A stretch of DNA of 64,000 bases from Paeniglutamicibacter psychrophenolicus (GTDB lineage Bacteria; Actinomycetota; Actinomycetes; Actinomycetales; Micrococcaceae), in the NCBI RefSeq assembly GCF_030812255.1, contig NZ_JAUSSH010000002.1:496001-560000 (forward strand). The letters are read 5' to 3'. This document shows positions 42,357 to 51,907 of the stretch, piece after piece; the first letter of the stretch is position 1, and the number at the start of each line of letters is the position of its first letter. Position numbers and translations under genes: made by a program. The notes under the pieces are model-generated. The model was given only the letters and a program-made list of their open reading frames with translations, was not told the DNA's origin and made no database searches.

Positions 42357-43403
42357 GTGCAAGGCACTTCCCTGAAACCCCGCGTCGTCACCCTGGGCAC
42401 GGCCGGCGGACCGCGTTGGTGGACCGGCGAAAACGCCGGCAAGCGCGCGGGCATCGCCACCGCAGTGGTCGTCGGCGACGCCGTGTACCTGGTGGACGCC
42501 GGAACCGGCGTGGGCAACCAACTCATGAAGGCCGGATTCAGCACCGCGAACCTACGCGGGATCTTCCTGACCCACCTGCACTCCGACCACACCATCGACC
42601 TTGCGTCGCTGGCGATCTTCGGGCTCTTCACCATCACCCCCGGCCAGGCTCCGGTCCGCATCATCGGCCCCGGCGACCGCGGCGCCCTGCCGCCGGCCTC
42701 GCCGCGCGCCCAGATCCCGCCGACCCCGCTCTACCCGAAGAACCCGACCCCGGGCACCGCGGACATGTTCAGCCACCTCATGCAGGCCTACGGAACCGAC
42801 TTGAATGACCGGGTGATCGACGCCCTGCGTCCCTCCCCGCTGGACCACTTCATCGCCGCGGACATCGCGATCCCCGCCGGAAGCGGCTACCACCCCAATG
42901 CGAACCCGACCCCCGAGGGCTTCGAGCCGTTCGAGATCTACCGGGACGAGCTGGTCACCGTGACCGCCACCCTGGTCAAGCACCCGCCGATCGCCCCGGC
43001 CTTCGCCTTCCGCTTCGACACCGCCGAGGGTTCCGTGACAATCTCCGGGGACACCGCACCGTGCGAGAACCTCGTGCGGCTGGCCCGCGACACCGACCTG
43101 CTGCTGCACGAGGCCATCGACTTCGACTGGGTCCAGCGCAGCTACGGGAGCATCGGCACCGAGGCCGCTGCCGCCTCGATGGACCACCACCGTCTCTCCC
43201 ACACCTCGGCCGCCCAGGCCATCGAGCTGGCCGAACGTGCCGGGGCCCGCACCCTGGCCCTGCACCACCTGGTGCCAGGGACCACACCGGTCTCCACGTG
43301 GCTCGCCCACGCCAAGGATTTCTCCGGGACCTTCCTGGTTCCCGATGACCTCGATACCATTTCCTTTAGCCGCGCTCACACAGAATTGATGGTTGCGCCA
43401 TGA
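42357..43403 (+). CDS. Metallo-beta-lactamase-fold hydrolase
   Basis: 348 aa. Zinc site: THLHSDHTID (H-x-H-x-D-H), the bridging Asp in TISGDTAPCENLV and late His in LALHHLVPG, an arrangement like RNase Z/arylsulfatase-type enzymes. Start GTG with AAGGAG nine bases ahead. It overlaps the MHS transporter gene by ATGA, so it likely hydrolyses the compound that the transporter brings in (an ester, lactone or sulfate), but that is inference. No signal peptide: cytosolic. Confidence 0.87.
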   Translation: MQGTSLKPRVVTLGTAGGPRWWTGENAGKRAGIATAVVVGDAVYLVDAGTGVGNQLMKAGFSTANLRGIFLTHLHSDHTIDLASLAIFGLFTITPGQAPVRIIGPGDRGALPPASPRAQIPPTPLYPKNPTPGTADMFSHLMQAYGTDLNDRVIDALRPSPLDHFIAADIAIPAGSGYHPNANPTPEGFEPFEIYRDELVTVTATLVKHPPIAPAFAFRFDTAEGSVTISGDTAPCENLVRLARDTDLLLHEAIDFDWVQRSYGSIGTEAAAASMDHHRLSHTSAAQAIELAERAGARTLALHHLVPGTTPVSTWLAHAKDFSGTFLVPDDLDTISFSRAHTELMVAP

Positions 43404-44740
43404 CCCACCTCAAGACATCGGCCGGGCAGTCGGCAGAGATCGCCGTTCCGTCGTTGAACGATCCGCACATGCGAAGGATCCTGGCTTCCTCCTTCATCGG
43501 CAGCGCCATCGAGTTCTACGACTTCATCCTCTACGCCACCGCCGCGTCGCTGGTGTTCAACAAGGTCTTCTTCGTCAACCAGTCACCCGCAGTGGCGCTC
43601 TTCGCCTCCTTCGCCACGCTCGCGGTGGGTTACCTGGCCCGCCCGCTGGGCGGCATCATCTTCGGGCACTACGGAGACAAACTGGGCCGCAAGGGCGTGC
43701 TGATCACCTCCATGGTGATGATGGGCGTCGCCTCGACCATCATCGGCCTGTTGCCGCCCACCGCACAGGTCGGTGTCATTGCCCCGATCGCACTGATCAC
43801 CCTGCGCATCATCCAAGGCCTGGCCGTGGGAGGGGAATGGGGCGGGGCCATGCTCATGGCCCTGGAACACGCACCCAAGGAACGCCGCGGCTTCGCGGCA
43901 AGCTTCGCGAACATGGGCGGCCCGGCCGGAGCGGTGCTGGCAACCCTGGCGGTCTCCGCGGTCTCCACGCTGCCCACCGAGCAGTTCCTGGCCTGGGGCT
44001 GGCGCATCCCGTTCATCGCCAGCCTCGGCCTGGTCGCCATCGGCCTGGTCATCCGCCTGAAGGTCACCGAATCCCCGCTGTTCCTGGCCCTGGAGGACAA
44101 GGCCGACGAGAAGAAGATTCCGCTGATGCAGGTGCTGACGAAGTACCCGAAGTCGGTGCTCATGGGCACGCTGGTGGGCATGAGCTCCTACACCGTGCAG
44201 GGAATCATGACGGTCTGGGCCATCTCCTACGTGGTGGAGGAAGCAGGCATGGACCGCACCGCGGTGCTGAACATCAAGGCCGTGGGCGCCACCCTGACCA
44301 TCGTGGCAGTGTGGTTTGCCGCCCGCTACTCCGACAAGCTGGGACGCCGGCCGGTGATGATGTTCGGCATCCTCGCCGGCGCGGTGATGGCCCTGCCGAT
44401 CATGTGGATGCTGCAACTGGGCGAGCTCTGGCTCTTCGCGATCGCGCTGTTCCTGGCCAACGGCGTCATCCAGGGCACCATCTTCGGGCCGTTCGGCGCC
44501 TTCACCGCCGAGCTGTTCCCCACACGCATCCGCTACACCGGGGCCTCGCTGGTCTACCAGCTCTCGTCGACCCTCGGTGCGGGCTTCACCCCGATGATCG
44601 TCACCGGCCTGGTGCTGCTCGGCGGCGGCTCGCTGTGGATCGCCGGGGCCGTGTGGGCCGGGGCCTTTCTCGTCGCCGCGCTGGCAATGCGCAGCGTCAA
44701 GGAAGGCAAGGACGTGGACCTGGGCGCCGAGGAGATGTAG
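43400..44740 (+). CDS. MHS-family transporter
   Basis: 446 aa, 12 segments. SFIGSAIEFYDFILYATAAS and FGHYGDKLGRKGVLITSM are MHS-family landmarks, as are IQGLAVGGEWGGAMLMALEH and ARYSDKLGRRPVM. It resembles shikimate/aromatic or dicarboxylate carriers. Coupled to the MBL hydrolase and convergent with a LysR regulator. A strong hairpin follows at 44763. Confidence 0.9.
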   Translation: MTHLKTSAGQSAEIAVPSLNDPHMRRILASSFIGSAIEFYDFILYATAASLVFNKVFFVNQSPAVALFASFATLAVGYLARPLGGIIFGHYGDKLGRKGVLITSMVMMGVASTIIGLLPPTAQVGVIAPIALITLRIIQGLAVGGEWGGAMLMALEHAPKERRGFAASFANMGGPAGAVLATLAVSAVSTLPTEQFLAWGWRIPFIASLGLVAIGLVIRLKVTESPLFLALEDKADEKKIPLMQVLTKYPKSVLMGTLVGMSSYTVQGIMTVWAISYVVEEAGMDRTAVLNIKAVGATLTIVAVWFAARYSDKLGRRPVMMFGILAGAVMALPIMWMLQLGELWLFAIALFLANGVIQGTIFGPFGAFTAELFPTRIRYTGASLVYQLSSTLGAGFTPMIVTGLVLLGGGSLWIAGAVWAGAFLVAALAMRSVKEGKDVDLGAEEM

Positions 44741-44762
44741 CGCCGGCACCTTGTGCCGCGGT

Positions 44763-44805
44763 GCGGGGGCCGGGAATGTCCGTTCAGGACGTTTCCGGCC
44801 CCCGC
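44763..44805. terminator. Hairpin between MHS and LysR genes
   Basis: GCGGGGGCCGGGAA pairs with TTCCGGCCCCCGC with one bulged G. The right arm lies inside the end of the convergent LysR gene. Confidence 0.6.
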
Positions 44806-45707
44806 TCGCGTTCGGCTCCGATGCGTTCGCAGAATTCGATGAAGGCGCGCAGCCGGAGGCTTGGCCGCTCCGCGGCCGTGTAGGCGACGCAGATGTCGCT
44901 GTGGCCCACCCGCCCCTCGATTTCCAGCACGGCAAGCGGCAGCCCGTCGTAGCTGACATCCGCCGGCGGGCGCTGCACCAGCACCGTATAGCCCAGCCCG
45001 CGGGCGACCATGCCGCGCACCGCCTCGAAGTTCGAGCTGCTCCAGGCGATCTTCGGATCCAGCCCGGACATGCGCAGGTTCACCAGCTGGTTGTCGCGCA
45101 CCGTGGGGATGTCCAGGGACACGAAGTCCTCCTCGGCCAGGTCGGCCAGGCGCACGGAACCGTTGCCCGCAAGCCGGTGCCCGGCCGCCAGCAGCACGTA
45201 GGGGCGCCCACTCATCACCGGGGTGTGCTGCACGCGGGGCAGCAGGTGCCGGGTGTGGGTGATCACCGCATCGAGGTAGCCCTCGAGCAGGCGTTCCTGC
45301 AATTCGGCGCCGTCTCCCTCGGTGATGCGCACCTCCAGGCCCGGGTTCGGCTTGGTGAATTGCTCGCAGACCACCGGCAGCCAGAAGGCCGAAAGCCCCG
45401 AATACATCCCGATGTTCAGCGGCCCCACCAGGCCGCTTTGCCGTTCCCCGATGAGCTCCTGGACCTCTTCGGCGTGCCTGACCAGCTCCTTGGCATCGCG
45501 CAGGAAATGTGTTCCCACCGCGGTCAGCACAACGCCGCGGGCCCGGTGGCGCACCAGCAGCTGGGACCCGACGATGCGCTCGAGTTCCCCGATGGCCTGG
45601 GACATGGCGGCCTGCGAGATGTGGCAGGCGGCCGCGGCACCGGAGATCGTGCCTGCATCGGCCACGGCGATGAAGTACTGCAATTGCTTGAAGGTGTAGT
45701 TGACCAC
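44784..45707 (-). CDS. LysR-family regulator
   Basis: 307 aa. N-terminal helix-turn-helix FKQLQYFIAVADAGTISGAAAACHISQAAMSQAIGEL (key part GTISGAAAACHISQAAMSQA), then the effector domain with NIGMYSGLSAFWLPVVCEQF and ARGLGYTVLV. A GTG at 45707 with GGAG close by is the best start. It is convergent with the MBL/MHS operon and may sense its substrate; the upstream APC permease gene, same strand and 142 bp away, is separated by a terminator. Confidence 0.9.
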   Translation of the reverse strand: MVNYTFKQLQYFIAVADAGTISGAAAACHISQAAMSQAIGELERIVGSQLLVRHRARGVVLTAVGTHFLRDAKELVRHAEEVQELIGERQSGLVGPLNIGMYSGLSAFWLPVVCEQFTKPNPGLEVRITEGDGAELQERLLEGYLDAVITHTRHLLPRVQHTPVMSGRPYVLLAAGHRLAGNGSVRLADLAEEDFVSLDIPTVRDNQLVNLRMSGLDPKIAWSSSNFEAVRGMVARGLGYTVLVQRPPADVSYDGLPLAVLEIEGRVGHSDICVAYTAAERPSLRLRAFIEFCERIGAERERGPETS

Positions 45708-45794
45708 TTCTCCAGCGTAGGTGATGGGCGCGCGGTCCGTGGGGCCCCGGAACAAGGTTCTGGGCCTTTCGCGGGCACCCCGTTCACCGACGCT

Positions 45795-45828
45795 GCGGGC
45801 GGGCACCGGAAACCCGGTGCCCGCCCGC
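45795..45828 (-). terminator. APC permease terminator
   Basis: GCGGGCGGGCACCGG and CCGGTGCCCGCCCGC form a perfect 15-bp stem with a 4-nt loop, 22 bp beyond the permease stop. It insulates the LysR gene. Confidence 0.8.
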
Positions 45829-45849
45829 GGCAAATGCGATGCTCGGGTG

Positions 45850-47307
45850 TTACTTCTTGGCTTTGGCCTTGCGGGCGTTGACGATCTCCATGACCTGCTC
45901 CTCGGCATCGATGCCGGCCTTGATGCCGCCGGGAACCTTGAAGAGGAACACGGCGCCCATGCCCCACCAGACGAAGAAGATCAGCCACGGCTGCCATGAC
46001 AGCGAGGCGGGCATGCCCGGCATGTACAGGGAGAACAGCGCCAGCGTCAGTACGGTGGCGGCGATGCCGATGGCGAGGCCGCCCTTGCCCTTGCCTCCAA
46101 TGCGCAGCGGGCGATCCATTTCGGGTTCGCGCTTGCGCAGCACCAGGAACGTCACGGCCACCAGGAAGTAGGCAATGATGATGCTCGGTGCGCCGCCGTC
46201 AACCAGCCAGCCGAGCATTTCAACGCCGAAGAACGGGGCAAGCATCGAGATTCCGCCGATGAACAGCAGCGCGTTGTGCGGGGTGCGGAACTTCGGGTGC
46301 AGGGCACCGAACCATGCCGGCAGCATGCCGGAACGGGCCAGTGAGAAGACCAATCGGGAGGCACCGAGGAGCAACGAATTCCAGGAGGTCAGAATGCCGG
46401 CGATGCCGCCGGCGATCAGGATCTTGGCCATGATGTCGGAGCCGAAAAGTGCGCCCATGGCATCCGCGGTGGCGATGTCGGTCTTGACCAGTTCGCTGGC
46501 CGGCATGGCCGAGGCAGTGGTCAGCACGACCATGACGTACCAGATGGTGGCAAGGACAACCGCAACAACCACGAGCTTGCCGACCTGGCGTGCCGGAATG
46601 TTGACCTCCTCGGCCGACTGCGGGATGACGTCGAAGCCGATGAAGAGGAACGGCACCACCATCAGCACCGCGAAGTAGCCGCTGACCCCGTTGTTGAACA
46701 TCGGGAACATGTTCTCGGAGCTGCCTCCGGTGACGGAACCGAATAGCAGCAGCGCGCCGATCACCAGCAGGAACAGCACGGTAAAGGTTTGCACGATGCC
46801 AGCCTGCTTGACGCCCAGGATGTTGATCAGCGTGATCAATGCGCCGGCGACCACGCCGACCAGCGCCCAGGTGAGGTGTACCTCGTACCCGGCGATGGTC
46901 CACAGCGGGATCTGGCTCAGGCCGGGAACGATGTATTCGATGGTGCGCGGGAGAGCCACAGCCTCGAACGCCACGATGGTGACGTAGCCGCCGGTGATGG
47001 CCCAGGAGCCGATGAACGACGGGCGCGGGCCAAGGGCGCGCAGGATGAAATTGTGCTCGCCTCCCGCCTTCGGCATCGACGAGGTCAACTCGGCGTAGGT
47101 CAATCCGACGATGGCCATGATGACGCCGCCGGTAAGCATGGCCAGGACCGCACCCATGGTTCCGGCGCTGGAGAGCCAGCCGCCGGTGAGCACCACCCAG
47201 CCGAAGCCGATCATGGCCCCGAACCCCAGGGCGAGTGCGTCGCGGTTGCCCAGCGTCTTGGCCAGCGTGTTTGCCGGTCCCGACGGGGGCTTGAAATCTG
47301 TAGTCAT
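45850..47307 (-). CDS. APC-family amino acid/amine permease
   Basis: 485 aa, 12 segments. GNRDALALGFGAMIGFGWVV is the APC segment-1 helix break, and TYAELTSSMPKAGGEHNFIL is the segment-2 to 3 loop with the family P-x-x-G-G-x-x. The gene ends with a Lys-rich tail. Substrate may be an amino acid or polyamine. AAGGAG lies ten bases before the ATG. A long inverted repeat at 47494-47547 is in its upstream region. Confidence 0.9.
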   Translation of the reverse strand: MTTDFKPPSGPANTLAKTLGNRDALALGFGAMIGFGWVVLTGGWLSSAGTMGAVLAMLTGGVIMAIVGLTYAELTSSMPKAGGEHNFILRALGPRPSFIGSWAITGGYVTIVAFEAVALPRTIEYIVPGLSQIPLWTIAGYEVHLTWALVGVVAGALITLINILGVKQAGIVQTFTVLFLLVIGALLLFGSVTGGSSENMFPMFNNGVSGYFAVLMVVPFLFIGFDVIPQSAEEVNIPARQVGKLVVVAVVLATIWYVMVVLTTASAMPASELVKTDIATADAMGALFGSDIMAKILIAGGIAGILTSWNSLLLGASRLVFSLARSGMLPAWFGALHPKFRTPHNALLFIGGISMLAPFFGVEMLGWLVDGGAPSIIIAYFLVAVTFLVLRKREPEMDRPLRIGGKGKGGLAIGIAATVLTLALFSLYMPGMPASLSWQPWLIFFVWWGMGAVFLFKVPGGIKAGIDAEEQVMEIVNARKAKAKK

Positions 47308-47493
47308 AAGGGGTCACTCCTTCGTGTCTTCAACGGTGAAGTATCTCTGAATGGAGTGATGCAGATCTATGTGCAGATCGTGGATCACAGGCCTGCGTGT
47401 TGTGTCCACGCCCAATGCGCTCGGCGCCGCCGCATGCATCGAGCCATTCGGCGCTCCGCAGGTGCCGACCGGCGCACGCTAAAAGAAGTTTTG

Positions 47494-47547
47494 GGCCCAT
47501 GGTGAAGCGTCACACATTTGTGGAATGTGACGTGACGCCCATGGGTT
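47494..47547. repeat. Long imperfect inverted repeat
   Basis: CCCATGG (47496-47502) and CCATGGG (47539-47545) enclose GCGTCACACATT (47507-47518) and AATGTGACGTGACG (47524-47537), making a symmetrical region of about 50 bp with several mismatches. It lies in a 438-bp gap (47308-47745) between the permease gene and the divergent ABC exporter gene and is likely a double operator. The rest of the gap shows no gene. Confidence 0.5.
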
Positions 47548-47745
47548 TCGAAGTCTGACACCAGCCGGAGCACCGTCTGAGAAGCGCTGCGTCGACGAGT
47601 TGGGGGTCCAGTTGGATGCGGGTATCCACGGACTCCAGGAGCCTGCCAGCACGGCACAAGGGAGATGTCGGTCATGACATCTGTCATGGCAATTTCATGA
47701 TCTTTAGGCCTTCTGCGGGCAAGCCCAAGACGACAGACTGGAGGC

Positions 47746-48702
47746 ATGGAAACCACGACCGAACAGCAATCGGCGACAGCGCCGGCCACCGGCGCCACGG
47801 CACTGGAACTCAAACGTGTGCGCAAGTCCTTCCACACCAGCGAAGGCAGGCTCGAGGCCGTCGCGGGAATCGACCTGAGCGTCGGCACCGGTGAGATCGT
47901 TGCCTTCCTGGGGCCCAACGGCGCAGGAAAAACCACCACGATCGACATGATGCTCGGACTGACCGTGCCCACATCCGGCACCATCTCCGTGTTCGGCAGA
48001 ACCCCGCGCGCTGCCGTCGAAGCCGGGGAGATCTCCGCGGTGCTGCAAACCGGCGGGCTGCTGCGCGACCTCACGGTGCGCGAGACCGTCACCGCGATCG
48101 CCGCCCTGCATGGGGCCAAGGAACGCATCGACACCGTCATGGAACGAACCGACATCATGTCCCTGGCGAAGCGCAAGGTCTCCAAGTGCTCGGGCGGGGA
48201 GCAACAACGGCTCAAGTTCGCCCTCGCCCTGCTGCCGGACCCGCGCCTGTTGATCCTGGATGAGCCCACCGCCGGGATGGACGTGTCGGCACGTCGCTCC
48301 TTCTGGGCCACCATGCGCCAGGACGCGGTGGCAGGACGCACCGTCCTGTTCGCCACCCACTACCTGGAAGAGGCCCAGGAATTCGCCGAACGCACGGTGC
48401 TCATCGGGGCCGGGCGGGTCCTGGCAGACGGGCCCACCGCGCAACTGCGCGAGATGACCGGGGGACGCGTCGTCAGCGCGCTGCTCCCGACCGGCCGCCC
48501 CACCACGCCTGCCGTGCAGGCGCTGCGGGCCGTCGACTCGGTGTCCTCGGTCCGGCTGACGGGGCAACGGGTCCTGGTGACCGGGCCCGACTCCGATGCC
48601 GCGGCGCGAATGCTGCTCAACGAACTGGGCGCCACCGACCTGGAAATCACCACACCAACCCTGGAAGCGGCCTTCATGGCGTTGACCGGAGAAGAATCAT
48701 GA
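47746..48702 (+). CDS. ABC exporter ATP-binding protein
   Basis: 318 aa. Walker A GPNGAGKTTT, signature CSGGEQQRLKF, Walker B LLILDEPTAGMD and H-loop LFATHYLEEAQEF; the C-terminal extension is typical of daunorubicin-resistance-like (DrrA) ATPases. Complete. It overlaps the permease gene (ATGA) and heads a four-gene operon with a two-component system. Confidence 0.92.
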   Translation: METTTEQQSATAPATGATALELKRVRKSFHTSEGRLEAVAGIDLSVGTGEIVAFLGPNGAGKTTTIDMMLGLTVPTSGTISVFGRTPRAAVEAGEISAVLQTGGLLRDLTVRETVTAIAALHGAKERIDTVMERTDIMSLAKRKVSKCSGGEQQRLKFALALLPDPRLLILDEPTAGMDVSARRSFWATMRQDAVAGRTVLFATHYLEEAQEFAERTVLIGAGRVLADGPTAQLREMTGGRVVSALLPTGRPTTPAVQALRAVDSVSSVRLTGQRVLVTGPDSDAAARMLLNELGATDLEITTPTLEAAFMALTGEES

Positions 48703-49454
48703 ACCCGACCTATGTACGCATCGAACTCTTCCGCCAATCCCGGGACGTCGGGAACCTGATGTTCACGGTGCTGATGCCCGTGGTCATGTACCTGCTCTTC
48801 GGCAACATGTTCGGCGGCGGGGGAGAGCCCGCCGGAAACGGGAACGTGAAGTTCTACGTCATGGCCTCGATGGCCGCCTACGGGGCGGCGCTTGCCACCA
48901 CCTCCATCGCCGGAACTGCAGCAACCGAGGCCATGCTGGGCTGGGGACGGCAGATCGCACTGACGCGCATGAGGCCCTCCGGCTTCGTCACCTCCAAGCT
49001 CGCCGTCGCGATGATCGTGGCCACCGGCTGCGCCGGGTTGGTGTTCGCCGTCGGGGCGGGCACCGGTGCACGGGCCGACTCGCCCTGGGTCTGGACCGCC
49101 AGCTTCCTGCTCACCGTGCTGGGGTCCGGCATCTTCGCGCTCTACGGAATGGGCATCGGCATGGCCTTCAAGTCCGAGACGGCCCTGGGTGTGGCCAGCG
49201 GCGGCATGGTGTTCTTCGCGTTCTTCGGCAACGTCTTCATGCCGCTGAGCGGGACCATGCTGGAGATCGCCCGCTTCACCCCCATGTACGGGTACGCGGG
49301 GCTGGTGCGCTACCCGTTGACCGAGGGGTTCGGCGCCGGCGCGGGGGCCGCAGCCGATACCTTGGGCGTGCTTGTCGCTAACCTTGTGGCATGGACTCTC
49401 ATCTTCGCGCTGTTCGCGCTTTGGGCCGTCCGCCGCTCGCGGGCACGGCGGTGA
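48699..49454 (+). CDS. ABC-2 type permease
   Basis: 251 aa with six segments, beginning NPTYVRIELFRQSRDVGNLMFTVLMPVVMY. Mid-protein GWGRQIALTRMRPSGFVTSK is the ABC-2 cytoplasmic motif. It pairs with the upstream ATPase and overlaps the kinase gene by GTGA. Confidence 0.9.
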   Translation: MNPTYVRIELFRQSRDVGNLMFTVLMPVVMYLLFGNMFGGGGEPAGNGNVKFYVMASMAAYGAALATTSIAGTAATEAMLGWGRQIALTRMRPSGFVTSKLAVAMIVATGCAGLVFAVGAGTGARADSPWVWTASFLLTVLGSGIFALYGMGIGMAFKSETALGVASGGMVFFAFFGNVFMPLSGTMLEIARFTPMYGYAGLVRYPLTEGFGAGAGAAADTLGVLVANLVAWTLIFALFALWAVRRSRARR

Positions 49455-50542
49455 GTGGAGACGCGGGGCAGCCGGCCTCCTTCTGGTCCAGGTTCGGCTG
49501 GCTGCTGGCAGCGGTCTGGATAGTCTTCCTCATCTTCCCGATCCAGGTCATCGCCGAATCCAGGCTTCAGGTGCCCGTCCAGATCGCCGGCTACGGGCTG
49601 GTCGCGGCCTTCGCCGCCGTCTACCTGTGGGGCTTTTACACCAGCAGCTCGGAACTCGGGGTCAGCGTGAGCGGCCACGGACGCGCCTGGGTCCCCTTCG
49701 GTGCCCTGTTGGCGATCACCGCGGCCACCCTCCCGATCCTTGGGGCCGATGCCATCACCTTCGGCCCGTTCCTGATCAGCTTTGCCGCCTACCTGCTCTC
49801 GGTGCGCAGCATGTGGATCGTCAACGCCGCGGTGCTGGCCGTGGCATTGTCGGTGGCCATCACCGCCGGGCTGCGCGACTACACCTTCCTGCTTGGGCTG
49901 TTGGTGGTGCTCATCGTCGTCAACGCGGTCAACACCGCGTTGATCAGGCGCGGCATCGCTGCGGAGGACCTGCGGCTGGACTACGCGCTGCTGGCCGAAC
50001 AGGACCGAATGGCCAGGGACGTGCATGACGTGCTGGGCCACTCGCTCACCGCAGTCAGCCTGAAGGCCGAACTCGCCGAGCGGCTGCTGGATTCCGACGT
50101 GGAGGCGGCCCGCGCCGAGCTGCGGCAGATCCGCGCGCTGAATGCCGAGGCCCTGGATTCCATCCGCGCCACAGTCGGCGGGCTGCGCCGCACCACGCTC
50201 GGGCAGGAACTCATCTCCGTGCGCGCCGCGCTGGATGACGCGCGGATCAAGACGGTGCTGATCGGCAACGTCCAGGACATCGACCCGGTGCGTTCCACGG
50301 CCTTGTCATGGATCCTGCGCGAGGCGGCCACCAACGTGCTGCGCCACGCACACGCCACCACCTGCTGGATCCACATCGCCGACGGGACGCTGGACATCGA
50401 GGACGACGGGGACTCGCTTGCCGGAAGCCACGAGGGGCACGGCATGCGCGGGATGAAGGAGCGGGCCAGGCTGGCCGGGGCACACTGCGAGATCGGGGCA
50501 TCCGGACACGGGGGAACCAGGGTCGCGGTGAGCTGGGCATGA
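49451..50542 (+). CDS. DesK-like sensor histidine kinase
   Basis: 363 aa from GTG 49451. Several N-terminal membrane segments (LLAAVWIVFLIFPIQVIA onward), then the HisKA_3 dimerisation domain with ARDVHDVLGHSLTAVSLKAE (phospho-His), N-box REAATNVLRHAHAT and G-box DGDSLAGSHEGHGMRGMKER. Such kinases sense the membrane or a membrane-active compound and control neighbouring exporters. Confidence 0.92.
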   Translation: MSGDAGQPASFWSRFGWLLAAVWIVFLIFPIQVIAESRLQVPVQIAGYGLVAAFAAVYLWGFYTSSSELGVSVSGHGRAWVPFGALLAITAATLPILGADAITFGPFLISFAAYLLSVRSMWIVNAAVLAVALSVAITAGLRDYTFLLGLLVVLIVVNAVNTALIRRGIAAEDLRLDYALLAEQDRMARDVHDVLGHSLTAVSLKAELAERLLDSDVEAARAELRQIRALNAEALDSIRATVGGLRRTTLGQELISVRAALDDARIKTVLIGNVQDIDPVRSTALSWILREAATNVLRHAHATTCWIHIADGTLDIEDDGDSLAGSHEGHGMRGMKERARLAGAHCEIGASGHGGTRVAVSWA

Positions 50543-51174
50543 GTGGGGCAGAAGCACGGGACGCTGGCCCCATCCGGGTGCTGCTTGCCGATGACCAGGC
50601 ACTGGTGCGCGGGGCGCTGGCCGCGCTGCTCAACCTGGAACCCGACATCGAGGTCGTCGCCCAGACCGGTGACGGCACCAACGTGGTGGCGCTCGCCGAA
50701 GAGCACCGGGTGGACGTGGCGTTGCTGGATATCCAGATGCCACTGATGGATGGACTGGTTGCCGCCGGGCAGTTGCGCAGCAGGCTGCCCGAATGCAAGG
50801 TGCTGATGGTGACGACCTTCGACCGGCCGGGCTACCTGCGTGCCGCCTTCGAGGCCGGGGCCAGCGGCTTCCTGGTCAAGGACACCCCGTCCTCCGAACT
50901 CGCCGCGGCCGTGCGCCGCGTTCATGTCGGGGGCCGGGTGGTGGACCCGTCGCTGGCGGCCCAGTCGCTGATGCACGGGGCCAACCCGTTGACCGAGCGC
51001 GAGCGCGAGGTGCTGTCCCGTGCACAGTCCGGCGCCCCGGTGGCACAGATCGCCGCGTCCCTGCACCTGAGCGCCGGCACGGTGCGCAACCACCTCTCCA
51101 GCGCCATCGGCAAGACCGGGGAGGCGAACCGCATCGCCGCGGCCCACCTGGCCCGCGAGCAGGGCTGGATCTAG
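50539..51174 (+). CDS. NarL/DesR-family response regulator
   Basis: 211 aa. Receiver: VLLADDQALVRG, Asp in VALLDIQMPLMDG, Lys in GFLVKDTP. C-terminal LuxR-type helix-turn-helix: LTEREREVLSRAQSG and QIAASLHLSAGTVRNHLS. Overlaps the kinase by ATGA and completes the exporter operon; it probably activates the promoter before 47746. Confidence 0.93.
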   Translation: MSGAEARDAGPIRVLLADDQALVRGALAALLNLEPDIEVVAQTGDGTNVVALAEEHRVDVALLDIQMPLMDGLVAAGQLRSRLPECKVLMVTTFDRPGYLRAAFEAGASGFLVKDTPSSELAAAVRRVHVGGRVVDPSLAAQSLMHGANPLTEREREVLSRAQSGAPVAQIAASLHLSAGTVRNHLSSAIGKTGEANRIAAAHLAREQGWI

Positions 51175-51232
51175 GCGGACTCACACCCCTGCGGCAAAAC
51201 GCCGTGCCGGTGGCCTCTGTAGACTCGTACAC

Positions 51233-51907
51233 ATGTCGGTTTCGGAACTTTCCATCAGCACGCAGAACTACCTGAAGGTCATCTGGGGCCTGTCCGAATG
51301 GTCCGACGCCCCGGTCACCGCAACGGACATCGCCCAGAAATCGGGGCTGCGGGTTTCCTCGGTCTCCGACGCGGTGCGCAAGCTGACCACCCAGGGACTG
51401 GTCAGCCACGCCCGCTACGGCGCCGTCGAGCTGACCGCACTGGGCCGCAAGTACGCCCTGGACATGGTCCGGCGGCACCGGCTGCTGGAAACCTTCCTGG
51501 TCGAGCACCTGGGCTACGACTGGGACCAGGTCCACGACGAGGCCGAGAACCTGGAACACGCCATGAGCGACTTCATGGTCGAACGCCTCGACGCGTTCCT
51601 GGGCCACCCGTCCCGCGACCCGCACGGGGACCCGATTCCGAGCGTCGACGGGGTGCTCACGGTTCCCGACGCGGTGCTGTTGAGCACCGTGGAGCCAGGG
51701 GGCCGGGTCGTGGTGGAGCGCATCAACGACGAGGACCCGGAGCTGCTGCAATACCTCAGCGCGCAGGGCGTCGTGCCGGGTGTGGGCCTGGTGGTCGCCG
51801 AGGCCGCCCCCTTCTCCGATGCGGTGCAGCTGTTGGTAGCCGGCGGCACGGCCGGCATCACGCTGGGCCGCCAGGCCGCCGATGCACTGCACGTCTCGCG
51901 CAGCTAG
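51233..51907 (+). CDS. DtxR/MntR-family metalloregulator
   Basis: 224 aa. N-terminal winged helix (VTATDIAQKSGLRVSSVSDAVRKL), dimerisation region with metal ligands MVRRHRLLETFLVEHL, HDEAENLEHAMSD, and a C-terminal SH3-like (FeoA) domain (GGRVVVERINDEDPELLQYL). Ligand spacing fits the DtxR/MntR family. It is convergent with the metal ABC operon and shares a CTAG with its last gene for both stops. It most likely represses that operon through the twin palindromes at 54566-54601 when manganese is plentiful. Confidence 0.92.
   Translation: MSVSELSISTQNYLKVIWGLSEWSDAPVTATDIAQKSGLRVSSVSDAVRKLTTQGLVSHARYGAVELTALGRKYALDMVRRHRLLETFLVEHLGYDWDQVHDEAENLEHAMSDFMVERLDAFLGHPSRDPHGDPIPSVDGVLTVPDAVLLSTVEPGGRVVVERINDEDPELLQYLSAQGVVPGVGLVVAEAAPFSDAVQLLVAGGTAGITLGRQAADALHVSRS

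Noticed and set aside
49310-50041. Minus-strand frame of 243 codons
   Set aside because: Antisense to the ABC permease/kinase genes, which have complete motifs.
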